Assembly (NCBI GenBank): GCA_965279315.1
Contig: OZ257145.1
Coordinates: 2,418,001-2,482,000, forward strand
Direction: 5' to 3'
Length of the DNA: 64,000 nucleotides
DNA from: JAPWJZ01 sp965279315
GTDB lineage: Bacteria; Pseudomonadota; Alphaproteobacteria; Micavibrionales; UBA2020
Part shown: positions 53,524-63,300 of the stretch, piece after piece
How positions within the stretch are numbered: the stretch's first letter is position 1
Layout of the letters: every line of letters begins with the position of its first letter
The notes under the pieces: generated by a model
The model's database searches: none
What the model was told of the DNA's origin: nothing
What the model saw: the letters and a program-made list of their open reading frames with translations, nothing else
Made by a program: the position numbers and the translations under genes

Positions 53524-54683
53524 AGACACCCTTTACGATGCTTGCACAGCAGTTGCTGCAGAATTTCGAGCATATCGAGTTCGGCAGCCTGAAAATCACC
53601 ACGCCCGAGGGCAAGCTGATGTTTTTCAAAGGCCCGAAAGAGGGCGCCGACGCCACTTTCGTCCTGCATGACTGGAAAGCAGTCAACAACGCGCTGGCGC
53701 GCGGCGATATCGCACTTGGCGAGGATTATATCGCCGGGCTGTGGGATACCGACAACATCGAGACGCTGTTCACTGTATTCCTGTCAAACCTGCACAGCCT
53801 GGGCATCTATGCCCATGGCAATTTTTTCCAGCGTATGGGCTTCAACATGTTGAACCGCATCCTGCGCCGCAACAGCAAGGCCGGCAGCAGGCAGAACATC
53901 CAGTCCCATTACGATGTCGGGAACGCGTTTTATAAACTCTGGCTCGACGATACAATGACCTATTCCTCGGCTATTTTTGCCGGGCCGAAAAAGACCCTTG
54001 AAGACGCCCAGCATGCGAAATATTCGCGCATCCTGTCGCGCATTTCCGGTGATAAGGTGCTGGAAATCGGCTGCGGCTGGGGCGGCTTCGCAGAGGCGGC
54101 CGCCAACGACAGCCGGAATGTCACGGGCATCACTATTTCCCCCTCCCAGCACGCTTTTGCAACAGAACGCCTTGGCTCCCGCGCCTATATCAGGCTGCAG
54201 GATTACCGTGACACCGGGGGGGAGATCTATGATTCAATCGTTTCTATCGAGATGTTCGAAGCGGTAGGGGAGAAATACTGGCCGGTCTATTTCCACCGCC
54301 TTTCCAACAGCCTGAAAAAGGGCGGCAACGCCGTGATCCAGACCATCGTCATGCGCGATGACCTGTTCGACGTCTACCGGACCAGCAGCGATTTTATACG
54401 TCATTACGTTTTTCCTGGCGGCATGCTGCCCTCGGAAAAAAGGTTCGCGGAGGAAGCGCGCGCCGCGGGCCTCGACCTTACCGACAGCTACCAGTTCGGC
54501 CAAGATTACGCGCGCACGCTGCGTGAATGGGCCGTGCGTTTTGAAACTAGCCTGTCTGACATTTATAATATGGGTTATAGTCAGGCTTTCGTGCGTAACT
54601 GGCGCTTTTACCTTGGCACCTGTGCGGCCGCCTTTGCCGTTGGCCGCACCAATGTGCTGCAGCTGGAGCTGAAACATGCGTAA
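53520..54683 (+). CDS. cfa: Cyclopropane-fatty-acyl-phospholipid synthase family methyltransferase
   Basis: This SAM-dependent enzyme adds a methyl or methylene group to unsaturated acyl chains of phospholipids. After an N-terminal sterol-carrier-like domain (about 1-95), the core shows IQSHYDVGNAFYKLWLDDTMTYSSA, the SAM site LEIGCGWGGFAEAA, VTGITISPSQ, and YPVYFHRLS-type helices, ending in SYQFGQDYARTLREW. The start at 53520 follows AAGGAAAT and overlaps the DUF1365 stop. At 387 residues it is standard. The product could be cyclopropane or 10-methyl/furan-type chains; the neighbours fit the latter. Confidence 0.9.
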   Translation: MKTPFTMLAQQLLQNFEHIEFGSLKITTPEGKLMFFKGPKEGADATFVLHDWKAVNNALARGDIALGEDYIAGLWDTDNIETLFTVFLSNLHSLGIYAHGNFFQRMGFNMLNRILRRNSKAGSRQNIQSHYDVGNAFYKLWLDDTMTYSSAIFAGPKKTLEDAQHAKYSRILSRISGDKVLEIGCGWGGFAEAAANDSRNVTGITISPSQHAFATERLGSRAYIRLQDYRDTGGEIYDSIVSIEMFEAVGEKYWPVYFHRLSNSLKKGGNAVIQTIVMRDDLFDVYRTSSDFIRHYVFPGGMLPSEKRFAEEARAAGLDLTDSYQFGQDYARTLREWAVRFETSLSDIYNMGYSQAFVRNWRFYLGTCAAAFAVGRTNVLQLELKHA

Positions 54684-55194
54684 TATCGCCCTCGCCCTGC
54701 TGATCGCCCTGCTGCCGGTGAATGCCTTCGCCGCCGCGCCGCCGGAAATTGCGCCTTTTATCAAGGCTGATAAGCCCTATGGCGAGGCGAGGCTGACCAA
54801 GCTTATGTTTCATGTTTATGATGCGACGCTCTGGACAGATGCGGCAAGCTGGTCGATGGGGAAGTCTTTTGCCCTGACGTTGCGCTATGGCATGAATTTT
54901 AACGGTGACGACCTTGCCGCACGCTCGATAGAGGAAATAGACGGACAGAAAAAGCTGGACGAGACGACATCTGCCAGCTGGCGCGCACGCCTTGCCAGGC
55001 TCTTTCCCGATGTAAAGAAAGGCGACCGCATCACGGCCATCTATCTGCCAGCCAAGGAAACGCGGATTTATCACAATGGCAAGTACAGGGGTAGCGTCTC
55101 CGGGGCGATGTTTGCGCGCCGCTTCATTGAAATCTGGATGTCGCCGCGCACCACCGAACCTGCACTGCGCAAGAATCTGATTACAAAAAAATGA
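54676..55194 (+). CDS. Chalcone-isomerase-like secreted protein
   Basis: The 172-residue protein has a signal peptide (ALALLIALLPVNAFAAA) and the CHI-like fold marks YGEARLTKLMFHVYDATLW, LTLRYGMNFNGDDLAARSIEEI and IYHNGKYRGSVSGAMFARRFI, W. Bacterial members lack the flavonoid substrate and probably bind fatty acids in the periplasm. The start overlaps the CFA-type gene by eight bases, and its stop overlaps the start of the leader reading frame that precedes DUF3833. Confidence 0.87.
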   Translation: MRNIALALLIALLPVNAFAAAPPEIAPFIKADKPYGEARLTKLMFHVYDATLWTDAASWSMGKSFALTLRYGMNFNGDDLAARSIEEIDGQKKLDETTSASWRARLARLFPDVKKGDRITAIYLPAKETRIYHNGKYRGSVSGAMFARRFIEIWMSPRTTEPALRKNLITKK

Positions 55195-55259
55195 AACAGC
55201 CCCGTTTAACCCTTGTCCTTTACTTATTCCTTGTTATTTCTTTAACCTTTATCATGTGA
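55191..55259 (+). other. Signal-peptide-like short frame in the wrong frame for DUF3833
   Basis: ATG at 55191 overlaps the chalcone-isomerase stop (ATGA) and opens a 22-residue hydrophobic peptide (MKQPRLTLVLYLFLVISL...) ending in ATG-TGA at 55254-55259. The DUF3833 body begins at GTG 55256 in another frame, inside the same overlap. The peptide looks exactly like the missing lipoprotein signal of the downstream protein. Confidence 0.7.
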
Positions 55260-55759
55260 CAACAATGTTCTGCTCAAACTGCGCTTCTGACGACGTGATG
55301 GAAAAATACGCAAAAAATACGCCTGCGATGGACCCGCGCGTCTATTTCAACGGTAAGGTCGATTCAACCGGCGTCTTTATTGACCGCAACGGACTGGCCG
55401 ATCCCTACTTCCACATAGCGATGGAAGGAAAATGGCAGGATGGCGAGGGCGATATCTTCGAGGAATTCGTTTACAGCGACGGCCGCCGCAACACGCGCAA
55501 CTGGCATGTCAGCTTCAAGGACGAAAAGCATTTCATCGCCACTGCACCCGATGTGGTTGGCGAGGCCCGGGGCGTTATCTCGGGCAACGCCATGCATATG
55601 GCCTATGTACTCCGCGTGCCCATTCGGGGCGGCAAAACCTACGACCTGTCACTCTCCGACTGGATGTGGCGCGTGGACGACAAAACGGTGCTGAACAAAA
55701 TCGAGATGCGCAAGTTTGGCTTCAAAGTGGGTGAACTTATCTGCACTTTCCGGAAGTGA
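55256..55759 (+). CDS. DUF3833 family protein, signal peptide out of frame
   Basis: The body (about 167 residues from the GTG) has the family pattern NTPAMDPRVYFNGKVDSTG, FEEFVYSDGRRNTRNW, ATAPDVVGEARGVISGNAM and DWMWRVDDKTVLNKIEMRKF. Relatives are lipoproteins: here cysteines at residues 6 and 9 lie where the lipid anchor should be, but the hydrophobic signal is encoded in a different frame just upstream. Either a frameshift broke the gene or expression relies on re-initiation and gives a cytoplasmic protein. It ends the lipid-modification operon. The fragment at 2870-3007 is a relic of a paralogue. Confidence 0.87.
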   Translation: MTTMFCSNCASDDVMEKYAKNTPAMDPRVYFNGKVDSTGVFIDRNGLADPYFHIAMEGKWQDGEGDIFEEFVYSDGRRNTRNWHVSFKDEKHFIATAPDVVGEARGVISGNAMHMAYVLRVPIRGGKTYDLSLSDWMWRVDDKTVLNKIEMRKFGFKVGELICTFRK

Positions 55760-55814
55760 AAAACCTAACCGTAAAGCCTCCCGGCCTTATATAGATATAT
55801 ATTCCGCTTAAAAG

Positions 55815-55872
55815 TGGTGCCCCTAGTCGGGGTCGAACCTAAACATCCTTACGGATACAAGATTTTGAGTCT
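55815..55872 (-). pseudogene. Degraded tRNA-Leu(CAA) 3' half, possible integration scar
   Basis: Read on the minus strand, the 58 bases contain an anticodon-loop segment ACTCAAAATCT with CAA, a variable-arm-like TATCCGTAAGGATG hairpin, a TTCGACC loop and a terminal GGGGCACCA. The 5' half of the tRNA is absent: upstream of the anticodon the sequence does not continue as a D-arm, and the T-stem has two mismatches. Tyrosine-recombinase elements often leave just this part (anticodon loop to CCA) as an att site. No integrase gene is seen beside it. Confidence 0.6.
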
Positions 55873-56177
55873 ACAAGTGTCTGCAGTATGTTGCTGTATT
55901 TATTAGAAAGTTTAGCTATCTCAAAATCAGTGTGCTAGAATGTGTGTTAAATGAAAGCAATTTAAATTTCATTATAACCCGAATAGTCTTTCATATTTAT
56001 CTAGTGCAAGCCCCTCCACTCACTACCGCCAAAAGGTATGCCTGATAGAAAAAACAGCCGTTCAATCGCAGTCGTGAGGATATCGGGCATTGCTTAAATT
56101 GGTGTCTGATGCGATTACAAAGATTGCCTGTAAACATTTAGGTGCAGATGGAGGTGCCCACCATTCCTCGGCTTAAA
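55873..56177. other. AT-rich gap with no recognised gene
   Basis: About 300 bases, clearly richer in A and T than the flanking genes, follow the tRNA-like fragment. No reading frame longer than about 30 codons with a ribosome site was found, and no promoter was convincing. It lies downstream of the outer-membrane protein gene, so it is probably an island edge or decayed sequence. Confidence 0.6.
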
Positions 56178-59100
56178 TTACATCGCACCGACAAGGTTGA
56201 TGAAGTAGCCTTGCGACGTGTAGTCCTGATTGGTCAGGTCGTCGTCGAAATCGGTGAAGTTGTAGCCGAGGCCGAATTTCACGTTTTCGTTGATGTGTTT
56301 GTAGACGCCGATCAGCGCGCCGGCTTTTGCATCGCCCGCGTCTTCGGCATCGAGGTAGCGCGCTTCGGCGGTCATGTCCCATTCATGGACGATGTGGAAA
56401 TCGACGCGCGCGACGCCGAGCCATGCGGTGCTTTCAAACCACGGAGAGCCGGGGACGCTGTTGTCGCGCAACTCGCCGAAACGGTAGCCCGCTTTGCCGC
56501 CCAGCGAGATCATCGGCGTCAGGTCGTAAATGGCATCGCCCGAGAACACATGGCTGCGCTGTTCATAGGGGTTTGCCGCGCCGGAGGCCGACAACTGGCC
56601 GGGGCTGCTGCGGTCGGATAGGTAGGTATATTTCAGCAGTGCGTTCAGTTTGTCGTTCAGTACGGGGCGATAGCCGAGACCCAGGGTCAGCTCGGTGAAA
56701 TCGGCATCTGCCGTCGCGCCGGTGCCAGCTTCGCTGAGGGCCATGTTAAAGCCGGCCAGCGCGCGCCAGTCGGCATTCGTCTGGTAGGTCAGCGTGTTTT
56801 TGGTAAGCCATGAATTGCGCTCGCCGGTTACGTTGCCGTCTTCGTTGCGCCATTCCAGCGTGCCGCCGTATTTCACTTTTTCGTGGTTGTAGCCCGTCGA
56901 AACCGACACCGCCGTGCGGTCGAGGTCGCCGCTCGCGGGGTCGGAGGTCGTGCCGTTTTCAAACTTGGCGCCCCATGTCCAGCGGTCGTTGGCGGCATAA
57001 TCGAGGCCGAAGGAATGGATCAGTCCGGATTGTTCCTCCTTCGAAAACTGGTAACGCTGTTCGCTGTAGACCGACAGGCTGTCGCTGTAGCGGTTGCGCG
57101 TGCCGGCGACGACATTGCTGGAACGACCGCGCAGGCCCGTATCGGAACGGCCGTTATCGGAGAGGTAATTGATGTAGTGGCTGGTGCGGTCGGATTCCTT
57201 GTATTCAAGGCCCGCCTTGCCGCCAAGCCCGCCGTCGCCGCCCGTCACTTCGCCACCGAGCGTCAGGCGGTCGTTGACGCGCACATTGCCCCCTGCCCCG
57301 AAACGGTCGTTGCCGGCGCGCGTGGAATCCTTGTCGATCGTCATCTGCGCGATGCCGTAAACGTCATAACGGCCTTTTTCGCCTGCTTCGTCGAGCGGCG
57401 CATAGCCGAGCTTCACGATGCCGTCGGTGCGCGCGCCCGCCTGCGACAGGATCGCGCTCGCGCCGCCCGCAAGGCCTGTGTCGCGGTCGTCATGGCGCAC
57501 GCCTGCAGCTGCCGTCACGGTCGGCGTGACGCGGTATTCGACATTGCCTTCGGCGATGGTCGCGGTGCCGGAGGTGTCGCCTTCTTTAATGTCCGCCTTG
57601 GCGACCACATCGACGCGGCTACCGACCGGCACGGTCAGCTGCGCGCCCGACTGGTCAACACCTTCATTGGTCAACTGCCCGGGGGCGGAGAAACCGTCAT
57701 CGCGGTGCAGCCAATATCCGCTCATATGGCCTGAAGCCTTGCCATCCGTCACTTCGGCCAAATCAAGCGCGGCCTCCACGCGGTGCGCCTGCGCATCGAT
57801 GCCAGCGGCGGTCGATTGCGGGATGGGCGCGAAATCAAAACCGCCGTTTTGCGAGGTTTGCGCGCCGGTGCCGGCGCCGTCGGATTTCGCGGTTTCCATC
57901 TTGATATACGTGCCGGGCTTGTAGCGCAGCGTGACATCGCCGCCGATCAGGCTTTGTTCGACGCCGGTGCCCTTCTGGTCGTAGCCGGTCACGCCTAGTT
58001 TCACGTGGTCGTTGACCCAATGGCTCGCACGGCCGCCCTTGGTCATGTTGTCGATTTCCGTCACGCCCGGCGCGAATTCGTAATCGGCGACGAGGAAGAC
58101 GGGGTTGCCCGACAGCGAACCTGTGCGGATGAGCGTCGATGCGTCGGAGGTCGACGGCAGCGCCTCGCGCAGGATCACGCGGCCCTGGATATAGTTCACG
58201 TCGTAATCCTGCCCGTAGACGAGCGGCGCGGTGCTGAGCACGATACCTGAATCGCGGTCGCGCACTTCGATGCGCAGGCGCTCGGAACCGATCGTGAGAT
58301 CCTGATGCTGAAGGTAATAGAGTGAACCGCCGGTGCCGCGGAATTCCTCGATCGCGTCCAACGTGCCGGGGTCGGCGACGAACGCCTCGACCTCGGTCTT
58401 CTTCTCGCCGAATGTCGTCGTGTCCTTGCTGCTGTGCTGCACGCGGCCGCCATAGAGGCTGCGCTGGTAATTCAGCAGGTCGGTGCCGGTCAGCTTGGTC
58501 TGGAAATTACCCCACATGATATGGGAGTCGTCTTTTTCCAGCTTCACGTAGAATTTTCCGCTCGTCGGCGCGTCTTCCACCAGCGTGGAGTCGTCGCCAT
58601 AGACGGGGTAATAGGCATTCGGGTCGAGGCGGCGCAGCAGCGCGCGCGGGTCTTTTGCCGTGAAGTTCGAGAACAGCTCGTCAACCGGCGCTTCCTGCGT
58701 GTCGGCGCTGGAGGTCAGCAGCCAGCTGTCGCGCACTTTGCCCTTCAGGTAATAGGCTAGTCGGCCGTCGAGGAACAGGTCTTCGCTATAGCGGTTGCTG
58801 TCGTCGCCAGTCACGAGCGCGGCAGGACCTTTCACGCTGTTCTGGCCGGCGGTAAGGTCGGCGATACCGATATAGAACCAGTCGTTGCGCGGGATATATA
58901 TGTCGCGGTTGAATTCGTTGCGCGTGCCGCCGCCGTCTGTCAAGACATTCACGCTGTGGTCGCCTGCGGGCAATATCTGGCGCATGGCGAATTTGCCGTT
59001 CGGGTCCACCGGTACGGACATCCCGAGCACTTCCACCGCGCTGTTGGGCGCGAGTTTTTCGCCGTTGACGGTGACAGAGCCGCCTTTGACGGGGATGTTC

Positions 59101-60302
59101 TTCAGGCGGCGGTGGTTTTCGCCGTAGCCGATCAGCTCTTCACGATCTTTCGCCTCTTCCGGCTGCGCGGGGCGGCGGGCATCGACCAGCTCCAGAACCT
59201 TCGCATCGGTTTCGTCGAAACGACCTTTGGCGTCATAGACGCGCAGGACGTATTGGAATGCCTGCACGCCGGTGTTGCGCGGCGCGGTCCAGTTGACGCT
59301 GGCGAATTTGTCGAGCGGCAATACCTGCAGCGGTTCGCCCTGGGTCGTGCGGCCCACCGGGAAAATGCGGATTTCGGCGCGGGTGAAGAACGCGTTGTAG
59401 TTGGCATAGGGCGTAAACGTCGTCGTCTCGCTGGGGGCCGCGCCTTCGGGCGACGCGGTGATATTCAGCACGGGTTCGACCTCCAAACCGTCGAAGCGCA
59501 CCTGCACGTCGGATTTTTCAAGCGCGATATCGTTGCAGCGCTGCACGTCGGCGGAATTTGGCGTATCGCCACTTTGTTCGGGCGCGCCGTCAATGGAAAT
59601 GCGGAACGGCAGGCCGGCATCCTGGCCTTTTGCGTCCTTGCAGGCGGGCGGAACAGGTATAGGCTTTGCAACCTTGTACCAGATGCGCACTTCCGTGCGG
59701 CGGTCTTCGGCAAGGCAGCCCTGATAGGCCGCGATATCAGCCTCGGTCGCGCCTTTTTTCGCGCAGGACGTTTTCGGCGCAAGGTCGCCCACGCCGCGTA
59801 CGCGCATATTGACGGACGCCCAGCCGGGCAGCGTTTTCAGGTAGTCCGCGACGGCCTGCGCGCGGGCGACAGACAGCGCGTGGTTGTCGGGATAGCGTTT
59901 CTTCGCCTCGGGCGAGAGCGGCTGTACATCGGCAAAGCCGATCACTTCGGCCGCTTCGGGAATTTTTTCGCCGAGCGCCTCGACATTTTGGGCAAACGCC
60001 GCTTTCTCCGCATCAGACAGCATATGCCAGCCGGAGGTGAAATGGCTCTGGTCGTCGGCGCTTAAGGAGTTGAATTCGGCGGCGGGCTGTACGTAGAGGA
60101 TTTCATCGGCGATGCCGCGCATCTCGCCGTCATTCGGCAGCGCGTCGCGGGCGATGACGCGCGATGTCAGGCCCATCTTGCCGCGTTGTTCAGGCTTTTC
60201 ACAGATATTCTTGTTCTCGGCGGCGTTCGCCGCCGTTGCGCCCAGCATAACGAAGGCGGCGGTCGCGAGCAGGATGTTCTTGAAACGGGCGGATGTCATC
60301 AT
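56178..60302 (-). CDS. Large OmpA-domain outer-membrane protein with C-terminal beta-barrel
   Basis: About 1,374 residues. After a signal peptide (LLATAAFVMLGATAANAAE) comes an OmpA-like peptidoglycan-binding domain at about residues 90-215 (IGFADVQPLSP, NHALSVARAQAVADYL, then DRRTEVRIWYK). A long middle part has Ig-like and carboxypeptidase-regulatory-like beta segments (NRDIYIPRNDWFYIGIADLT; NAYYPVYGDDSTLV). From about residue 760 a string of alternating strands such as VEYRVTPTVTAAAGVRHDD ends in NLVGAM and should form a barrel, although the terminal residue is Met, not Phe. The stop of the preceding giant gene overlaps its start; the ATG at 60302 follows GAAGGG. Confidence 0.85.
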   Translation of the reverse strand: MMTSARFKNILLATAAFVMLGATAANAAENKNICEKPEQRGKMGLTSRVIARDALPNDGEMRGIADEILYVQPAAEFNSLSADDQSHFTSGWHMLSDAEKAAFAQNVEALGEKIPEAAEVIGFADVQPLSPEAKKRYPDNHALSVARAQAVADYLKTLPGWASVNMRVRGVGDLAPKTSCAKKGATEADIAAYQGCLAEDRRTEVRIWYKVAKPIPVPPACKDAKGQDAGLPFRISIDGAPEQSGDTPNSADVQRCNDIALEKSDVQVRFDGLEVEPVLNITASPEGAAPSETTTFTPYANYNAFFTRAEIRIFPVGRTTQGEPLQVLPLDKFASVNWTAPRNTGVQAFQYVLRVYDAKGRFDETDAKVLELVDARRPAQPEEAKDREELIGYGENHRRLKNIPVKGGSVTVNGEKLAPNSAVEVLGMSVPVDPNGKFAMRQILPAGDHSVNVLTDGGGTRNEFNRDIYIPRNDWFYIGIADLTAGQNSVKGPAALVTGDDSNRYSEDLFLDGRLAYYLKGKVRDSWLLTSSADTQEAPVDELFSNFTAKDPRALLRRLDPNAYYPVYGDDSTLVEDAPTSGKFYVKLEKDDSHIMWGNFQTKLTGTDLLNYQRSLYGGRVQHSSKDTTTFGEKKTEVEAFVADPGTLDAIEEFRGTGGSLYYLQHQDLTIGSERLRIEVRDRDSGIVLSTAPLVYGQDYDVNYIQGRVILREALPSTSDASTLIRTGSLSGNPVFLVADYEFAPGVTEIDNMTKGGRASHWVNDHVKLGVTGYDQKGTGVEQSLIGGDVTLRYKPGTYIKMETAKSDGAGTGAQTSQNGGFDFAPIPQSTAAGIDAQAHRVEAALDLAEVTDGKASGHMSGYWLHRDDGFSAPGQLTNEGVDQSGAQLTVPVGSRVDVVAKADIKEGDTSGTATIAEGNVEYRVTPTVTAAAGVRHDDRDTGLAGGASAILSQAGARTDGIVKLGYAPLDEAGEKGRYDVYGIAQMTIDKDSTRAGNDRFGAGGNVRVNDRLTLGGEVTGGDGGLGGKAGLEYKESDRTSHYINYLSDNGRSDTGLRGRSSNVVAGTRNRYSDSLSVYSEQRYQFSKEEQSGLIHSFGLDYAANDRWTWGAKFENGTTSDPASGDLDRTAVSVSTGYNHEKVKYGGTLEWRNEDGNVTGERNSWLTKNTLTYQTNADWRALAGFNMALSEAGTGATADADFTELTLGLGYRPVLNDKLNALLKYTYLSDRSSPGQLSASGAANPYEQRSHVFSGDAIYDLTPMISLGGKAGYRFGELRDNSVPGSPWFESTAWLGVARVDFHIVHEWDMTAEARYLDAEDAGDAKAGALIGVYKHINENVKFGLGYNFTDFDDDLTNQDYTSQGYFINLVGAM

Positions 60303-63300
60303 CACTTGCCCTTCCCGGGAAGAACAAGTTCTTCCTCGATCTGCAATTCATGGCAGCAGTCTTTTTTCTTCCATGCATCGCGCAGGGTTTTCGACACCGC
60401 TTTCAGGCGGTCGCGTGCAAGTTTGTCGCCCTCGCCCGTTGCGACATAGCTGATGCGCAGCACGCCCGGGCGGTCGCGGAGTTTTTCGGGCAGGGCCGCG
60501 ATCTGCTGCTGCCATTCGGGGCGCAAATTGGTCGTGCCGGGTTCGAAGGCCGCATCACGCATGTCGATGCGGATGACCTTATGGATGGCCGCGCCGAAAT
60601 TCAGTTTCATCATCTTGCCGCGCGTCATGCGGATAATGCGCGGGTTTTCGGTCGTGACGCGGTAGCCGGTCGGCAGCGTGCGTTCATCCAGTTTCATGAT
60701 GAAGTTGCTGCCGCGGTCGGCATCGGGGATCGCCGCGCAGGCGATGTGGAAGCGGCCTTCCGCATCAGTCGTGACCAGCAGGCCGTTGACGGTTGCAACA
60801 CGCACGGCGGGAATGCCGGGCTCGCCCTGGTCCTGATAACCGTTGGTATTTTTGTCGTCGAACACCTTGCCGATCAGGTCGGTGCAGTCGAAGACGGGAT
60901 CGGGGATGACGCGCACGGTCGCGGTCGCAATGTTGGAAACGGCGTTCGGCGTCGGGGGCACGACAAGGTTATTGAAGGCCTGCGCGCGGTTGACGTATTC
61001 GCCCGGCTGCACGCCCGCGCCCACGACCATCAGCAGCTTGATCGTGCGGGTCGCGCCCGCGCCGATCGTCAGGTTCGGGAAGGTGAGCGCACGTCCGACA
61101 AGCGTGGGCGCAATCGCCACGTTATCAATCGTTGCGCTGCCCGCCTTGAACTTGAAGCCCGGCGGCAGAGTGTCGATGATATCGATATTGCTTAGTGCCG
61201 CGCCCAGCGTGTTGCGCAGGGTGATGACATAGGGCACCAGCTGGCCGATGCTGACATTCACCATCGGCGAGGTTTTCGTCAAAATGATCGCGCCGCCCAG
61301 AACCGGGTCGAGCGGGATATGGTTGTTCACGATGTTGGCGGATGTGGCGGGGTTGATCGTGAAGGTGAAGTAATGCTGCGTCGTCACCTGGTCGCCGGGC
61401 GTGAAGGCGGCGGAGGATGCGGGGCAGGCAGCAGGGTTGTGGGCGGGCGTTGCAGCGCCGGGCGCAAGCGGCGTCGTTTGCACCAGCGCAGGATCGGGCG
61501 GCGCCGGCGATACGACGACCGCGTTCGTGCAAACCGGGATGATGGTCGATGGCAACGGCAGGTATCCGCCCGGATAGGTCGTGATCGTCAGCGTATAATC
61601 ACCTGCAGGCGCGCCGGCAGTCAGCAGGAATTGGTAGAGACCGTCTGCTGCGGTCGTCACGGTTGCATTGCCTCCGACGACATGGATGGCGGGATTAAAG
61701 CCGACGGGGCCGGTAATGGTGACATCCGCACCCGCAACCGGCAGGCGCGTGATCGAGTCATAGACCACGCCTGCGGGGTCGAGCGGCAGCGATTGTTCGA
61801 TAATATTGTCGCCCGCCAGCAATGTGATATCGCGCAGCGTACCATCGCCGCTGGAGACATCCGCGCCCGCCGGGTTGCCGTTGTTGACGCCGGGGTTGAC
61901 AGTCGCGTCGCCGGTGTCACGCACGTCATTCGCAGGGGCGATGCCCTGCTCGTTCGGCACGGCGCGGCCATAGATCTGGTCGGTCGTCGGTTCGCGGAAG
62001 CGGATCTGGTAGCCGTCGCCGGGCGACAGCGCGGTGAAGGTGTAAGTGCCGTCCGTCGCCGTCTGTACGGTGCGGATCAGCACACCATTCAGAAGCAGTT
62101 CCACATCCCAGCCCGGCACGCGCGGCTCGCCGCCGCCGATGGTCCGGTCGTGGTCGTAATCGCGCCAGATGGTGCCGCTGACATTCGCCGTTGCGGTGAT
62201 GGCAACCGTATCGTCGTCGCTGTTGTTGCCGTCAAAGCCGGGGGGCTCTCCCCCGCCGGAAATCACGGCATTGTTGACCAGCAGCTGGCCAGCCAGGCCG
62301 GGTGCGATCTGGACGCGCAGGATGATGTCATTGCCGGCCGATCCTGCGGCGATCACGTTGCCGGTTGTGCAGGTCACGCTCGATGCGCCGACAGCGCCCG
62401 TGCAGGCCCAGCCGGTGCCGGTTGCGGGCGCGGCGACAGTCATGCCTGCAGGCAGCGTATCAACGATGGTGATAACCCCGGCCGTGTCGCTTACCCCGAT
62501 ATTCGCGGGCGTAATGGTGAAATACCCGGTGTCGGAGCCTTCACCGAAGCCCGACGGCGTATGCGCCTTGGTGATCGTCAGGTCTGGCGCGGCGCCGGGG
62601 ATCTCGGCAAAATTGTTTTCGACGGATACGTTGTTCGCGCCAGTCAGGTCGAGGTTGAGGATTTCGCTCGTCGTCGCCGTCGGGTTGGAGGCCGTGCCGC
62701 CGGTCGAGCCCTGCGTGGTCGTGCCGTTCGTCGTGCCGGTCGGCTGCGCGGGCTGGCTGAGTGTATAGGTGCCTGCGGGCAGTCCGGTGAAGCTATACGC
62801 ACCCATCGAATCCGTCGTGGTTGTCGCTGTGACGGGAGTGCCGTTGATATCGGTGCCGGTCAGGTTGACCGTCTGGGTGCCGATGCCGTGATCGGGGCCG
62901 TTCACGGTACCACTGTTGTCGTAGTCGAGGAATACGTTGCCCGAAATGCTGCGGCCGTTCGGGATTTCGGCGAAATTGTTCGCGGTCGACGCTGTACCGG
63001 GGGGCAGGATGATCCCGCTTATCGCGCTCGGCACCGTCGCGGGGTTCGTGGCCGTTCCCGGCGTGCCGCCATTCGGCACCGCGCCCGGCGTGGTGATGCC
63101 GTTCGACGTTGCGGGGGGCTGCGTGGGCTCGCGCACGGAATAGGTGCCGGGCGCAAGGTTCGGGAAGGTATAACCGCCCGCGCCGTTGGTAGTGGTGGAC
63201 GTGATGACCGCGCCGAGGTTGTCGAGCAGCTCGATCGTCACGTTATTGATGCCCGTATCCGCGCCGTTCTGTACGCCGTTGTTATTGACGTCTCGGAACA

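Noticed and set aside
55815..55872. Possible tmRNA acceptor piece
   Set aside because: It contains an anticodon loop with CAA and a long variable arm, which fit tRNA-Leu rather than a tmRNA tRNA-like domain.
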